Shown one piece after another: positions 8,300 to 16,675 of a DNA stretch of 64,000 nucleotides (positions are counted from its first letter, which is position 1; every line of letters begins with the position of its first letter). The DNA is from Paenibacillus tyrphae (GTDB taxonomy: Bacteria > Bacillota > Bacilli > Paenibacillales > NBRC-103111), in contig NZ_JAMZAW010000013.1 in NCBI RefSeq assembly GCF_024158745.1, positions 1 to 64,000 of the forward strand, read 5' to 3'. Both the position numbers and the translations under genes were made by a program. The notes under the pieces are model-generated. The model worked only from the letters and a program-made list of their open reading frames with translations, ran no database searches and had not been told where the DNA came from.

Positions 8300-9043
8300 T
8301 CATTCGCTCAAATGACGGACCACTGAAAATAAACCCATCCCGTTCGAGCATTTAGCTCCGATTCCTGCCTGATGAACGATACGAAGCAGTTCCGGATGAC
8401 CCGTTAATCGAAAATCGCCCATCCACCCTTTGATAATCGTGCCTTTGAATAAAACCGTTTTGGGCCTCAGGCTCCGAGAATCCAACGGCGTTAGCTCTAT
8501 GTTCGTTTCCGGAGCCGGATTACCATGAATGGCCTCGTACTTTTTGCAGGCGTTATTGGCTATCAGTTCGGAAAATTTTTCTTCTGTCGGTGAGTAATAA
8601 TATGTTTTTTTACGATTATTTTCGATCAAGGTGCTGTACATCGTTACAGGCGTTATCATTCGGATATGCATGGCGGAGCTTATTTTCTCGTCAACCACTT
8701 CGATGCCCGCCATAGTTACGCGATTCTGGCCGATATACAGTTCCTTTTTGGCAAGCAACGTGGTCGCCAACTCGCTAACCAATCGATCGTGAAAGCTCGA
8801 AAAAATAAACGATACCGGCGACGTAAAGACGATCCTGCCGTTTTCGAATTGATGGGCTCCCATTAATTTGGAGAAGCAGAACATGCGAAACTGCCTTTTT
8901 TCATATGGAAATCCGATGTTATGGAGCCGATCCCGAAATTCGTCATCCCCGATACAATGATAAATCATACCGTGCAGCAGCTCCTGATGATGAACCGGAA
9001 CATTTAATTTTTCTTTGCATTGGAATTTGATTCGTATACGCAC
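8300..9043 (-). CDS. cas6: crRNA-processing endoribonuclease Cas6
   Basis: A 247-residue RAMP nuclease that cuts precursor crRNA within each repeat, leaving the 8-nt ATTGAAAC handle. Seen: an N-terminal ferredoxin-like half with HHQELLHGMIYHCIGD, containing candidate catalytic histidines, and the C-terminal glycine-rich loop GIGAKCSNGMGLF (227-239) that defines Cas6. Start is GTG at 9043 behind AAGGAGG, with an 11-base gap. It is the first gene of the minus-strand cas operon. A 174-base gap with no clear terminator separates it from the Csm6-like gene. Array B starts 33 bases upstream, so array B transcripts could run into cas6. Confidence 0.9.
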   Translation of the reverse strand: MRIRIKFQCKEKLNVPVHHQELLHGMIYHCIGDDEFRDRLHNIGFPYEKRQFRMFCFSKLMGAHQFENGRIVFTSPVSFIFSSFHDRLVSELATTLLAKKELYIGQNRVTMAGIEVVDEKISSAMHIRMITPVTMYSTLIENNRKKTYYYSPTEEKFSELIANNACKKYEAIHGNPAPETNIELTPLDSRSLRPKTVLFKGTIIKGWMGDFRLTGHPELLRIVHQAGIGAKCSNGMGLFSVVRHLSE

Positions 9044-9075
9044 TAAGCTGCTTGCCTCCTTAAGCTTATAACAAG

Positions 9076-9570
9076 CTTCTTATTCCTCGTAGGTACGATA
9101 AACGTCATTCTCTCCAGATGGAAAATACATTGCAGTTGGTCAGTTTCAATTCCTGATAGGTAAGAAAAAAAATTATTCCCTCTGACATATATAATTGAAA
9201 ATTTCAATTCCTTATAGGTATGGTTAATCGCCTGTAAAAAAGAAAGAGATTGTCAAGGAAGCTTGCGAGTGACAATTCCTTATAGGTACGTTAAAAATAC
9301 TGACCAAGTCCTGAAGTCTGATGCACCAGTAAACGAGTTTCAATTCCTCATAGGTACGTTCAAAACGAGCTTGTCGTGATCCGTCCTCGAATGAGGACGT
9401 ACATGTTTCAATTCCTCATAGGTACGTTTAAAACGATATTCATGTGAAGCCGAAGGAACGGCATGCCATGAAATTTCAATTCCTCATAGGTACGTTCAAA
9501 ACGCTGCCGAGATGGCACACATAACCGTACGGAAGCAACTGTTTCAATTCCTCATAGGTACGTTCAAAAA
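9076..9570 (-). CRISPR. CRISPR array B, eight repeats, four to five intact
   Basis: Repeat starts are 9076, 9143, 9201, 9269, 9337, 9405, 9473 and 9541, spaced mostly by 68. The four units at the low-coordinate end are clearly degenerate; those at 9337, 9405, 9473 and 9541 match the consensus with at most one change. Decay grows with distance from the leader at the high-coordinate side, as expected for old spacers. The last repeat ends in A rather than C at the leader junction. Confidence 0.93.
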
Positions 9571-9756
9571 CCCGTAAAAACACCGCCGTTACGCCATTCT
9601 CACATATTTAAAAATTAATTCTCACTCATACAGCTACCAAAGCCTCAGTTACCGCGCGGCCCTCGTTGTCGTCGATCCCCCGGCTTTTTTGCAGCATTGG
9701 AGGTCGACGACACAAATATGCAGTTACATTATAACGCTTTACCCGCTTTTTTCCAA
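9571..9756 (-). promoter_or_regulatory. Leader of array B
   Basis: Minus-strand promoter TTGGAA (9756-9751), 17 bases, TATAAT (9733-9728). The conserved inverted repeat lies at 9667-9712 with TGTCGTCGA arms and the same TGCAAAAAAGCC loop as leader A. The sequence is closest to leader D, and the similarity runs on past the promoter to about 9888. Confidence 0.8.
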
Positions 9757-9895
9757 TAGAATTCAACTCTGCTTTGGTTTGTTCCTATATCACTAATGCT
9801 AATTCTACCTCTTTAGTGTCCTCGACTTCCATTTTTTTCTATCGGTCCAACAAAAAGAACGGAACCGACTCCTAATTTGTAACTCCCTGCCCATT

Positions 9896-9968
9896 CCGGG
9901 ATCGCGACCAGCAGCGACTTCATGTAGGCATGCTGCGGGTTCTCGTACAGCTCCTCGCTTTCAGCCAG
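9896..9968 (-). pseudogene. Duplicated scrap of the peptide-transporter ATPase gene
   Basis: About 73 bases match 16813-16885, part of the 3' end of the ABC ATPase gene downstream of array D, with only about five mismatches. It follows a longer stretch (9571-9888) that parallels the leader and flank of array D. There is no start codon and no complete domain, so it is non-coding. It marks a past duplication of the block array-leader-ATPase gene end, with a ~170-base internal deletion relative to the array D side. Confidence 0.7.
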
Positions 9969-10081
9969 CCCGCAAATTTGTAGTTCAGAGAGAATTGTTA
10001 CGAAAAAATAATTCTTCTTTTCATCCTTTCTGGACTGATCGGTTCAGATATGTTATATTTCAATTACGGGAGGTGTTACTC

Positions 10082-10657
10082 ATCGCTAGGACAAAAGAGT
10101 TTAACGAAGATCAAGCGCTACACCAAGCGATGCTGTTGTTTTGGAAAAAGGGTTATGAGGCAACAAGCATTCCGGACTTGCTGCAAGTTATGGGCATTAG
10201 CCGATCCAGTCTTTACGATACTTTTTCCGACAAGCAAGCATTGTACATTGCTGCACTGGAACATTACAAGAAGGTTAGCTTCAATAAACGGGTCATTCTT
10301 GAACGGGCATCAAGCGTTAGAGCAGGACTTCGACAATATTTTGAGCATCATATTGCGACAGCGTACGATACCAGCCTACCTGGCGGATGTTTTGTAACGA
10401 ACGCAGCTACAACACTGGAGTCGCCGGATGAAAAATTAAATGAATTGATAAAGACCAGTTTTTTGAATTTAGAACAGGCTTTTTACAAACTTTTGGAAAA
10501 AGGCCAACAATCAGGCGAAATCGATAAAACTACAGATATCAAAGCTTTATCTTACTTATTGTTACATTTACATCAAAGCATAAATGTCATGGCAAAAGTA
10601 GATCCAGATCAACAACGCGCAAAGGAAATGATAAAAATTGTAATTGAAGGAATATAA
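10082..10657 (+). CDS. TetR-family regulator
   Basis: A TetR/AcrR repressor of about 191 residues. The N-terminal helix-turn-helix reads TSIPDLLQVMGISRSSLYDT followed by FSDKQALY, the usual TetR signature. The C-terminal ligand domain is variable. The natural N-terminus by family comparison is xARTKEFNEDQAL. A strong GGGAGGTG site ends 6 bases before that codon, but the codon is ATC. In-frame GTG (10073, inside the ribosome site) or TTG (9995) are formal alternatives. It probably represses the adjacent operon through the palindrome at 10675-10688. The ligand is unknown. Confidence 0.75.
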   Translation: MARTKEFNEDQALHQAMLLFWKKGYEATSIPDLLQVMGISRSSLYDTFSDKQALYIAALEHYKKVSFNKRVILERASSVRAGLRQYFEHHIATAYDTSLPGGCFVTNAATTLESPDEKLNELIKTSFLNLEQAFYKLLEKGQQSGEIDKTTDIKALSYLLLHLHQSINVMAKVDPDQQRAKEMIKIVIEGI

Positions 10658-10674
10658 TTTTTTTTGACCATATT

Positions 10675-10688
10675 GGAACGATCGTTCC
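10675..10688. promoter_or_regulatory. Perfect palindrome, likely TetR operator
   Basis: GGAACGATCGTTCC is a perfect 14-bp palindrome between the tetR gene and the dehydrogenase gene. A TTGACC box sits at 10664-10669, so a bound dimer would block this promoter. Assignment to the neighbouring TetR is inferred from position. Confidence 0.65.
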
Positions 10689-10725
10689 GTTATCGTTATT
10701 CATACTAAATATGGAGATGAGACTT

Positions 10726-11598
10726 ATGAAAGTATCGTTTATTGGGCTTGGAAATATGGGCTTTCCAATGGCACAAAATTTGTTGAAAGCCGGTTATGAA
10801 TTAATCATCTTTAATCGTACCCCTGAAAAAGCGGAACCCTTAATGCATCAGGGAGCACGATATGCCGAAACACCGTTGGAGGCAGCCAAAGAGAGCGATC
10901 TTGTAATAACCATGCTTTCTGATGATGCCGCTTTGGAGGAGGTCGTTATGGGGCCGAATGGAATTCTGAACGGATTGCCGGAAAAAGGGATTCACATATC
11001 TGCAAGTACGATAAGTGTAGATCTGGCTCGGAAATTATCTACCGCGCATGCAGAGAGAGAGCAATACTTTGTATCCGCCACGGTGCTGGGGCGTCCGGAT
11101 GCCGCTAAAGCAGCTAAATTGCGCATCATTTTGGCAGGTCCGGAACAAGCCAGACAACGAGTAATTCCTGTTTTAGCAGCATTGGGTCAAGAAATATTCG
11201 AGATTGGGGATCATGGCGAAGAAGGGAATGTTGTAAAAATAGGCGTAAACTTTTTAATTGCTTCGATGCTGGAAGCTTTATCGGAAGCGCAGCTGATGGT
11301 GGAAAAGTACGGCGTAGAGCCGGCCCGCTTTATGGATGTCGTGAATGCTCTTTTTCAATCTCCGGTATATCAGAACTATGGAGCGATCATGACAGAACAG
11401 CGCTTTGAACCGGCCGGTTTTAAAATGAAGCTTGGGCTGAAGGATGTTGAACTGGCTATAAGGGCAGCGCAGTCCGTCCATGCTCCTCTGCCTCTGGGCC
11501 AACTTATTCATAATCATTTTTCGGTAGGAATGGCCCGAGGTTATGGTGAAATGGATTGGACGGCTTTAATCCGTTGTCTAGAGCATTCTTCTCAATAA
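10726..11598 (+). CDS. 3-hydroxyisobutyrate dehydrogenase-family NAD(P)-binding oxidoreductase
   Basis: A 290-residue beta-hydroxyacid dehydrogenase. The N-terminal Rossmann motif is FIGLGNMGFPMAQNLLKAG, with INxRTPEK-type cofactor residues after the second strand. The family lysine appears in GVNFLIASM/VKIGV context near residue 170, and the C-terminal helical domain is complete. The family oxidises 3-hydroxyacids or reduces semialdehydes and related carbonyls. Start ATG at 10726 was chosen because GGAGATGAG lies just upstream; an earlier in-frame ATG (10711) lacks a ribosome site. It is first in a run of three same-strand genes behind the TetR operator, suggesting a detoxification or catabolic operon. 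Confidence 0.8.
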   Translation: MKVSFIGLGNMGFPMAQNLLKAGYELIIFNRTPEKAEPLMHQGARYAETPLEAAKESDLVITMLSDDAALEEVVMGPNGILNGLPEKGIHISASTISVDLARKLSTAHAEREQYFVSATVLGRPDAAKAAKLRIILAGPEQARQRVIPVLAALGQEIFEIGDHGEEGNVVKIGVNFLIASMLEALSEAQLMVEKYGVEPARFMDVVNALFQSPVYQNYGAIMTEQRFEPAGFKMKLGLKDVELAIRAAQSVHAPLPLGQLIHNHFSVGMARGYGEMDWTALIRCLEHSSQ

Positions 11599-11664
11599 AT
11601 TAGGGTTGCCCTGAATCTCTGTTGGGCGTAGTGAAGAAGAAAATCAAAAGAGGAGCGATGAACC

Positions 11665-12717
11665 ATGGAAATCGGTGTTACTTCGTTCGTAGAAACAAAG
11701 CCTGATATTGAGACTGGTATAGTGATAAGTCACGCGCAGCGAATACGTGAAGTCGTCGAAGAAATCGTTCTCGCAGATCGGGTGGGACTTGATGTTTTCG
11801 GCATAGGCGAGCATCATCGGGAAGATTACGCTGCCTCTTCACCGGCAGTTGTGTTATCTGCTGCTGCGCCTCTAACTAAACGGATTCGGCTGACTAGCGC
11901 TGTAACGGTCCTTTCATCAGCCGATCCTGTACGTGTGTTTCAGGATTTTGCTACGCTTGATGGCATCTCCGATGGACGTGCCGAGATCATAGCGGGCAGA
12001 GGTTCCTTTATTGAGTCTTTTCCGTTATTTGGTTATGACTTACATGATTATGAGGAGTTATTTAATGAAAATATCGAACTGCTTCTGAAATTACGGGAAT
12101 CCGAGAAAGTAACATGGAGGGGAGGCCATCGGCCGGCGATTCATAATCTTGGTGTGTACCCGCGCCCCGTTCAGGACTCTTTACCCATATGGATTGGCAG
12201 CGGAGGTACCCAAGAGTCCGCCGTACGTGCAGGTCTTCTGGGCCTGCCATTGATACTGGCGATCATTGGTGGAAGTCCGACGCATTTTGCACCGCTTGTA
12301 CAGCTTTACAAGAAGGCGGCAGCCCATGCTGGACATGATGTATCGCAGCTTCGGGTGGGGTCTCACTCAATCGGATTCGTTGCAGAGGATACAGAGTTGG
12401 CGGCAGATACCTTTTTCCCGTCTACCCAGGCCGGTATGAATAAACTCGGCAAAGAGCGTGGGTGGGCGTATTATGACCGGTCCAGTTTTGATGCTGCCCG
12501 ACGTTTTGAAGGCGCATTGTATGTTGGCGATCCGGAAACGGTTGCCCAGAAGATCATCCACCTGCGCAAGCATGTAGGCATTACACGCTTTATGATGTAT
12601 GTACCCTTAAGCACGATGCCGCATGAGCTGGTCATGCGGGCCATCGAGCTGCTCGGAACCGAGGTTGCTCCACGGGTAAGAGAGGAAATTGCCAAGTGGG
12701 AAGCTGAGACGGAATAA
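11665..12717 (+). CDS. LLM-class flavin-dependent oxidoreductase
   Basis: A 350-residue luciferase-like monooxygenase, a TIM-barrel flavoprotein that uses FMN or F420. Seen: GIGEHHREDYAASSP near residue 50, RLTSAVTVLSSADPVRVF in the barrel core, and PIWIGSGGTQESAVRAG near 175, all family hallmarks. AAGAGGAGCG precedes the ATG. Substrate is unknown. Position between a dehydrogenase and an esterase under a shared TetR suggests breakdown or detoxification of a small organic compound. Confidence 0.82.
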   Translation: MEIGVTSFVETKPDIETGIVISHAQRIREVVEEIVLADRVGLDVFGIGEHHREDYAASSPAVVLSAAAPLTKRIRLTSAVTVLSSADPVRVFQDFATLDGISDGRAEIIAGRGSFIESFPLFGYDLHDYEELFNENIELLLKLRESEKVTWRGGHRPAIHNLGVYPRPVQDSLPIWIGSGGTQESAVRAGLLGLPLILAIIGGSPTHFAPLVQLYKKAAAHAGHDVSQLRVGSHSIGFVAEDTELAADTFFPSTQAGMNKLGKERGWAYYDRSSFDAARRFEGALYVGDPETVAQKIIHLRKHVGITRFMMYVPLSTMPHELVMRAIELLGTEVAPRVREEIAKWEAETE

Positions 12718-12800
12718 GGAGTATCCATTCAATCGTCATTCAGAACACGAGAATAAACGAAGATCCAGTTTCGTTTCATTATATTACCGGAGGGATTTAC

Positions 12801-13739
12801 ATGAATATGGATAAACGTATACTGCCGGAATTAAGACAGGCCTATGCACAATTTCCAGGGTTTCAATTGGAAGAGAATTTGGAGCGGAGCAGAAGTCTGG
12901 TGTCGCCTCCGCCTGTGAAGAAGTCAGAGCATGTACATACAACCAGCCGAACGATTCCGGGTGCTGCAGGTGAGATGCTGGCTAAAATTTACGAACCTGC
13001 CGGACGAAAGGGTGACAAGCTTCCAGCCATGCTGTGGATTCACGGAGGCGGATATGTGATGGGACATCCTGATATGGACGACGAGTTGTGCGAACGTTTC
13101 GTTCAGACGGCTGGATGCGTTGTCGTGTCGGTAGATTACAGACTTGCTCCCGAGAACCCTTACCCAGCGGCTATCGAAGATTGTTATGCTGGCCTGGTCT
13201 GGATGACAGAGAAGGCGGAATCGCTGGGAATTGATGTGAACCGGGTTGCGATTGCCGGCGCAAGCGGCGGCGGCGGGCTGACAGCAGCGCTCGCGCTGAT
13301 GGCACGCGATAAAGGCGGACCATCCATTATCTTTCAAATGCCGTTGTACCCGATGCTCGACAACCGTAACATCACACCATCAAGCCATGAGATTACGGAA
13401 GATCGCGCAATCTGGAACCGAACGAACAACTTGGCGGCTTGGAACATGTACCTAGGCGAGGAGAACGATGCCAGCGGGATATCTTCCTATGCGGTACCGT
13501 CGAGAGCGGAGAACTTGGCAGGGCTGCCACCAACCTATACATGTGTAGGTCAGCTTGATCTGTTCCGAGATGAGACGATCGAATATGTAACGCGGCTTGC
13601 ACAAGCAGGTGTAGATGTCGAATTTCACCTGTATCCCGGATGCTTTCACCTTTTCGAAAGTTTCGTTCCGGAAGCGGAAGTGAGTCAGCGCGCCGTTCAA
13701 AGCTATATGGATGCGATGGCCCGGGCCCTTCATACTTAA
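12801..13739 (+). CDS. Alpha/beta hydrolase, hormone-sensitive-lipase type esterase
   Basis: A 312-residue carboxylesterase. It has the HGGGYVMGH oxyanion motif, nucleophile motif GASGGGG (usual GDSAGG) with the catalytic Ser, the Asp in QLDLFRDE and the His in GCFHLFE. Cytoplasmic, no signal peptide. CGGAGGG precedes the ATG. It is the last gene of the TetR-controlled group; an 80-base gap separates it from the flavoprotein gene. A hairpin follows about 90 bases later. Confidence 0.85.
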   Translation: MNMDKRILPELRQAYAQFPGFQLEENLERSRSLVSPPPVKKSEHVHTTSRTIPGAAGEMLAKIYEPAGRKGDKLPAMLWIHGGGYVMGHPDMDDELCERFVQTAGCVVVSVDYRLAPENPYPAAIEDCYAGLVWMTEKAESLGIDVNRVAIAGASGGGGLTAALALMARDKGGPSIIFQMPLYPMLDNRNITPSSHEITEDRAIWNRTNNLAAWNMYLGEENDASGISSYAVPSRAENLAGLPPTYTCVGQLDLFRDETIEYVTRLAQAGVDVEFHLYPGCFHLFESFVPEAEVSQRAVQSYMDAMARALHT

Positions 13740-13827
13740 TCTATTCAGATTGTGAGAATCGATACGGATATATGCAAAGGCCGTAAAACAGCTTCCATTG
13801 CGGTCATAATGAAACCATTGGTGTCAA

Positions 13828-13862
13828 GGAGCATCTTCTCCTCCAAGGGAGAGGATGCTCTT
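13828..13862 (+). terminator. Possible terminator hairpin
   Basis: Arms GGAGCATCTTCTCC and GAGAGGATGCTC pair well, but the following TTGTTG is a weak T run. It lies downstream of the esterase gene and probably ends that operon. Confidence 0.5.
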
Positions 13863-14059
13863 GTTGCAGCCTCTCCAACGACGGTGTACGGTATATGCAG
13901 CGCAGCAAGCGACTGACGGATTTATCACCAAGAATGCTGCTCCGGATGCAGGTGTCGACCCGTAAAGACTTTTCTTCCTTCAAACCCAGATCCTCTTTTT
14001 CGAAGCTCTAGATGTTGGGAGAACAACTTCGACTATGACGTCCGCAGTCGTCGAAGGAT
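13863..14059. other. Intergenic, no feature recognised
   Basis: This is mixed-composition sequence at the leader-distal end of array C. No convincing gene or regulatory site was seen. Confidence 0.45.
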
Positions 14060-14410
14060 GTTTCAATTTCCCGTAGATACGTTCTAAACAAACTTTACTC
14101 ATTACCGTTCTTTTGAAAGAATCCTGTTTCAATTCCTCATAGGTACGTTCAAAACACTAACGACGCCCGCGAAAAACATAAATCCTGCGAAGTTTCAATT
14201 CCTTTTAGGTACGTTCAAAACGACGAACATTTCTGACGCTCAGGGTGCGGCTGTTGACGGGTTTCAATTCCTCATAGGTACGTTCAAAACTACGAAAAGG
14301 GCATATACAATCATGCGGATGTAGCAAGTTTCAATTCCTCATAGGTACGTTCAAAACTTTAATTTTTGGTCCAACACTTCTCAGAATCAACCTCGTTTCA
14401 ATTCCTCATA
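14060..14410 (-). CRISPR. CRISPR array C, leaderless, five repeats plus a half repeat
   Basis: Repeats: 14060-14089 (five changes), 14126-14155, 14192-14221 (one block variant), 14261-14290, 14328-14357, and a cut repeat 14395-14410. Spacers are 36-39 nt. The cut repeat runs into an inverted remnant at 14411-14433 that keeps TTGAA, GTACCTAT and ATTGAA of the repeat in opposite orientation. The leader found next to the other arrays is missing, so transcription would need an outside promoter. Confidence 0.9.
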
Positions 14411-14450
14411 AATTGAAATGTACCTATATTGAATCCGAGTATATCTTTAT

Positions 14451-14474
14451 AACCCTTGATAATCAAGGGTTTTT
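14451..14474. terminator. Hairpin with T run beside array C
   Basis: AACCCTTGAT and ATCAAGGGTT form a 10-bp stem with almost no loop at DNA level, followed by TTTTT. On the plus strand it resembles a terminator. It may be the end of a lost gene. Confidence 0.5.
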
Positions 14475-14668
14475 CCTGTTCGTATCCGTTCGTAATCCGT
14501 GTGAATTGTTGAGCTTCCAAGTGAATTGTGTCCCCATTTCGTCCCCAAACGACGTTAAGTCTTCTAATCTTATTATTGCCACCCCATTCCAATAGATGTA
14601 TCATAATAAAGACAAAATAATACAGCAAGTACTCCAGCCGATGGAGATAAAAAAGGTGCAACGGCAAG

Positions 14669-15140
14669 ATGAAAAAAATTCTAACTATTACTTTTTTCTT
14701 TTTTAGTAGGTTGCCAAATTGGAGCATCTCCTGTAAAAGAAGATTTTAAAACCTATGTTAATGAAATTAAAAGTGTCGGCACTGATGAAAAAGAAATATT
14801 AGATGCCTACTCTAAAGTCGTTGGCACAAATTATAAAAATGATGAGGAAACTTATCAGGTTCTAACTCAAACTGTCATACCAAAATATAATACCTTAATT
14901 GCAAAAATAGAGAAGATCAGGCCGTCCACTCCTGAAGTTAAAGCCATTCATGAAACATATGTTTCCGCTTCAAACAAGCAATTTAATGGGCTCACTCAAA
15001 TTCAAGGGGCACTGGAAAACAACGATACTAAATTAGCGGCAGAAGCAAATGCTAAACTTGCGGAGGCAAGAAAGGAAATGCGGGATTACCAAGATAAAGT
15101 CAAGGAAATGGCCAACAAGTTTTCGGTCAAATTAAACTAA
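14669..15140 (+). pseudogene. Lipoprotein gene with a one-base frameshift in T6-C-T6
   Basis: The ATG at 14669 opens MKKILTITFFFF, then hits a stop in frame 0. In the +1 frame the sequence continues LVGCQIGASPVKEDF, a lipobox with Cys, and stays open for 146 codons to 15140. The C-terminal part is helical and charged (AEANAKLAEARKEMRDYQDK). The break falls in TTTTTTCTTTTTT: one T fewer would give a 156-residue lipoprotein. It may be a true null, a phase-variable gene or a sequencing error. Function is unknown; no enzyme motif is visible. A clean terminator follows 14 bases after the stop, which argues that the gene was recently functional. Confidence 0.75.
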
Positions 15141-15153
15141 TAATCGCTAAAAG

Positions 15154-15184
15154 AAAGCCCCGGCTACACAGACTGGGGCTTTTC
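15154..15184 (+). terminator. Rho-independent terminator
   Basis: Arms AAAGCCCC and GGGGCTTTT around a 13-base loop, 14 bases after the frameshifted lipoprotein gene. Confidence 0.85.
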
Positions 15185-15607
15185 CTCTGCTCTTCTCCAT
15201 ATGATAGGGAAAATAGTAGATTGCTGGGATTAATTGATGTATAATATTTCCTATGCAATAGAATGGCTTATATGGGCGGTCGGCACGTTATTTGTTTAAT
15301 TCCGACCTTGACGGTATAGGCTCCGCTACCTTATTCAAAAACGAGAACGGATCCCATTATGTAACGTATTTCAGCACACGTACTGCTCCTTTTGTCATTA
15401 AGCTAACGGGAACTATAGCTTAATAAATAACTAAAATGCGGCTGCCGGCATGGATCGGCAGCCGCGTTGCGCTAACGGGCAGAATAGTTATAATATGTGG
15501 TAATGTGTTAACAAGACTTTCTTTTTGAAACTTACTCTTTTGCCAGGTAATCGCTTAAAATGGATGTTAAGTATATAAAATAATTGAAATGGAGGCGCTT
15601 TATATAA
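15185..15607. other. Intergenic with one GC-rich hairpin
   Basis: No gene recognised. A perfect 10-bp stem (GCGGCTGCCG / CGGCAGCCGC, 15438-15465) stands without a T run. TAACGGG-type words recur at about 15406, 15473 and 15820, hinting at old duplications. Confidence 0.45.
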
Positions 15608-15784
15608 ATGGAGTCTATAGAAACAGGACTAAAACTATTTGTGTTTATTATAGTTATTTCACTATTCTTTACTTTGGTAAGGTTCCTAGTCAAAAAATAT
15701 CTAAGTGACTTCTTTCAAAGTTTTTCTAAAATAATAATGAAAATGTTTAGTTCGTTTAAAGAAATATTTCGAAAAACGAGCTGA
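15608..15784 (+). CDS. Small single-pass membrane protein
   Basis: 58 residues from ATG at 15608, with GGAGG 12 bases upstream. Residues 9-27 (LKLFVFIIVISLFFTLVRF) form one membrane helix; the C-terminal half is basic and amphipathic (FLVKKYLSDFFQSFSK, then FRKTS). It could be a small holin-like, toxin-like or regulatory membrane peptide; sequence alone does not decide. It stands alone, followed by a terminator-like hairpin, among CRISPR arrays. Confidence 0.5.
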   Translation: MESIETGLKLFVFIIVISLFFTLVRFLVKKYLSDFFQSFSKIIMKMFSSFKEIFRKTS

Positions 15785-15834
15785 CTACATACAATGGCGA
15801 TATATAGTAGCTAAACTAACGGGAACGTTAGTTG

Positions 15835-15896
15835 AAAAAACAGTAGCAAGTCTAGGACTTTATTTTCTCGTCCAAGACTGCTGCTGTTTTATTTTT
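15835..15896 (+). terminator. Long imperfect terminator hairpin
   Basis: AAAACAGTAGCAAGTCT pairs imperfectly with AGACTGCTGCTGTTTT across a T-rich loop, and is followed by ATTTTT. It lies about 50 bases after the small membrane-protein gene. Confidence 0.65.
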
Positions 15897-16174
15897 CAAG
15901 ATCAGTCTAATTCTATTTTTACGAAGCCTGACGGTGTAACAATATGAAAACCGCGCAGGTTCAGTATATACGATCTAATACTTTATTTTCTCAAGACAAC
16001 ATTTGCAGCCGATGTGTCTGTTTGTTTTACCCGATGGGAACGGCTGTATTCGACATCGCGACAGCTGCCTACTGGGTGCATAAAGCGCAATCACTGCGAA
16101 TTGGGCTGGATTTAGCGGAGCATTTAGCAATTATGTACAAAGGATTCTCGTGTTAATATGATCCTCATAGTTCT
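15897..16174. other. Intergenic, no feature recognised
   Basis: This is the leader-distal side of array D. A short open frame at 15944-16156 has no ribosome site and no recognisable protein sequence. Confidence 0.4.
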
Positions 16175-16337
16175 GTTTCAATTCCTCATAGGTACGTTCA
16201 AAACGCTTGGTGGGACTTATAGAATTGCCGCTCAATTTCGTGTTTCAATTCCTCATAGGTACGTTCAAAACTCGATCCCAAGTCATTTATTGGACGCAGC
16301 AATTGGAGTTTCAATTCCTCATAGGTACGTTCAAAAC
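16175..16337 (-). CRISPR. CRISPR array D, three repeats
   Basis: Consensus repeats at 16175-16204, 16242-16271 and 16308-16337 with spacers of 37 and 36 nt. Orientation and leader position match arrays A, B and E. Confidence 0.95.
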
Positions 16338-16523
16338 CCACAAAAACGCCGTCGTTACGCTATTACCACATATCTAACAAACAAATCTCACTCACGCCAG
16401 TTACCAAAATCCCTGTTCCCACGCGGCCCTCGTTGTCGTCGATCCCCCGGCTTTTTTGCAGCATTGGAGGTCGACGACACAAATGCGTAGTTACATTATA
16501 AAGTTTTACCCGTTTTTTTCCAA
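16338..16523 (-). promoter_or_regulatory. Leader of array D
   Basis: Minus-strand promoter TTGGAA (16523-16518), 17 bases, TATAAT (16500-16495). The conserved inverted repeat is at 16434-16479. It is nearly identical to leader B through the inverted repeat and beyond. Confidence 0.8.
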
Positions 16524-16675
16524 CGGAATTCAACTCTGCTTTGGTTTCCTATATCGCTTAAGCTAATTCTACCTCTTTAGTATCCTTACCTTCAATTTTT
16601 TCTAGCAGCCGAACACAAAGAACGGAAATAACCCGTAATTTGTAACTCCCCCGTCCGCTCCCCCAAACCCTCACC

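Noticed and set aside
14452..14570. Minus-strand sequence resembling the tail of a phage integrase (FGDEMGT or GTKWGH in different frames)
   Set aside because: The resemblance is a few residues long, frames disagree, and no catalytic domain is present. Too weak to list as a gene remnant.
16141..16174. ATCCTCATAG word just left of array D as a degenerate extra repeat
   Set aside because: Only about ten bases match and the spacing to the next repeat is 17 rather than about 67 from start to start.
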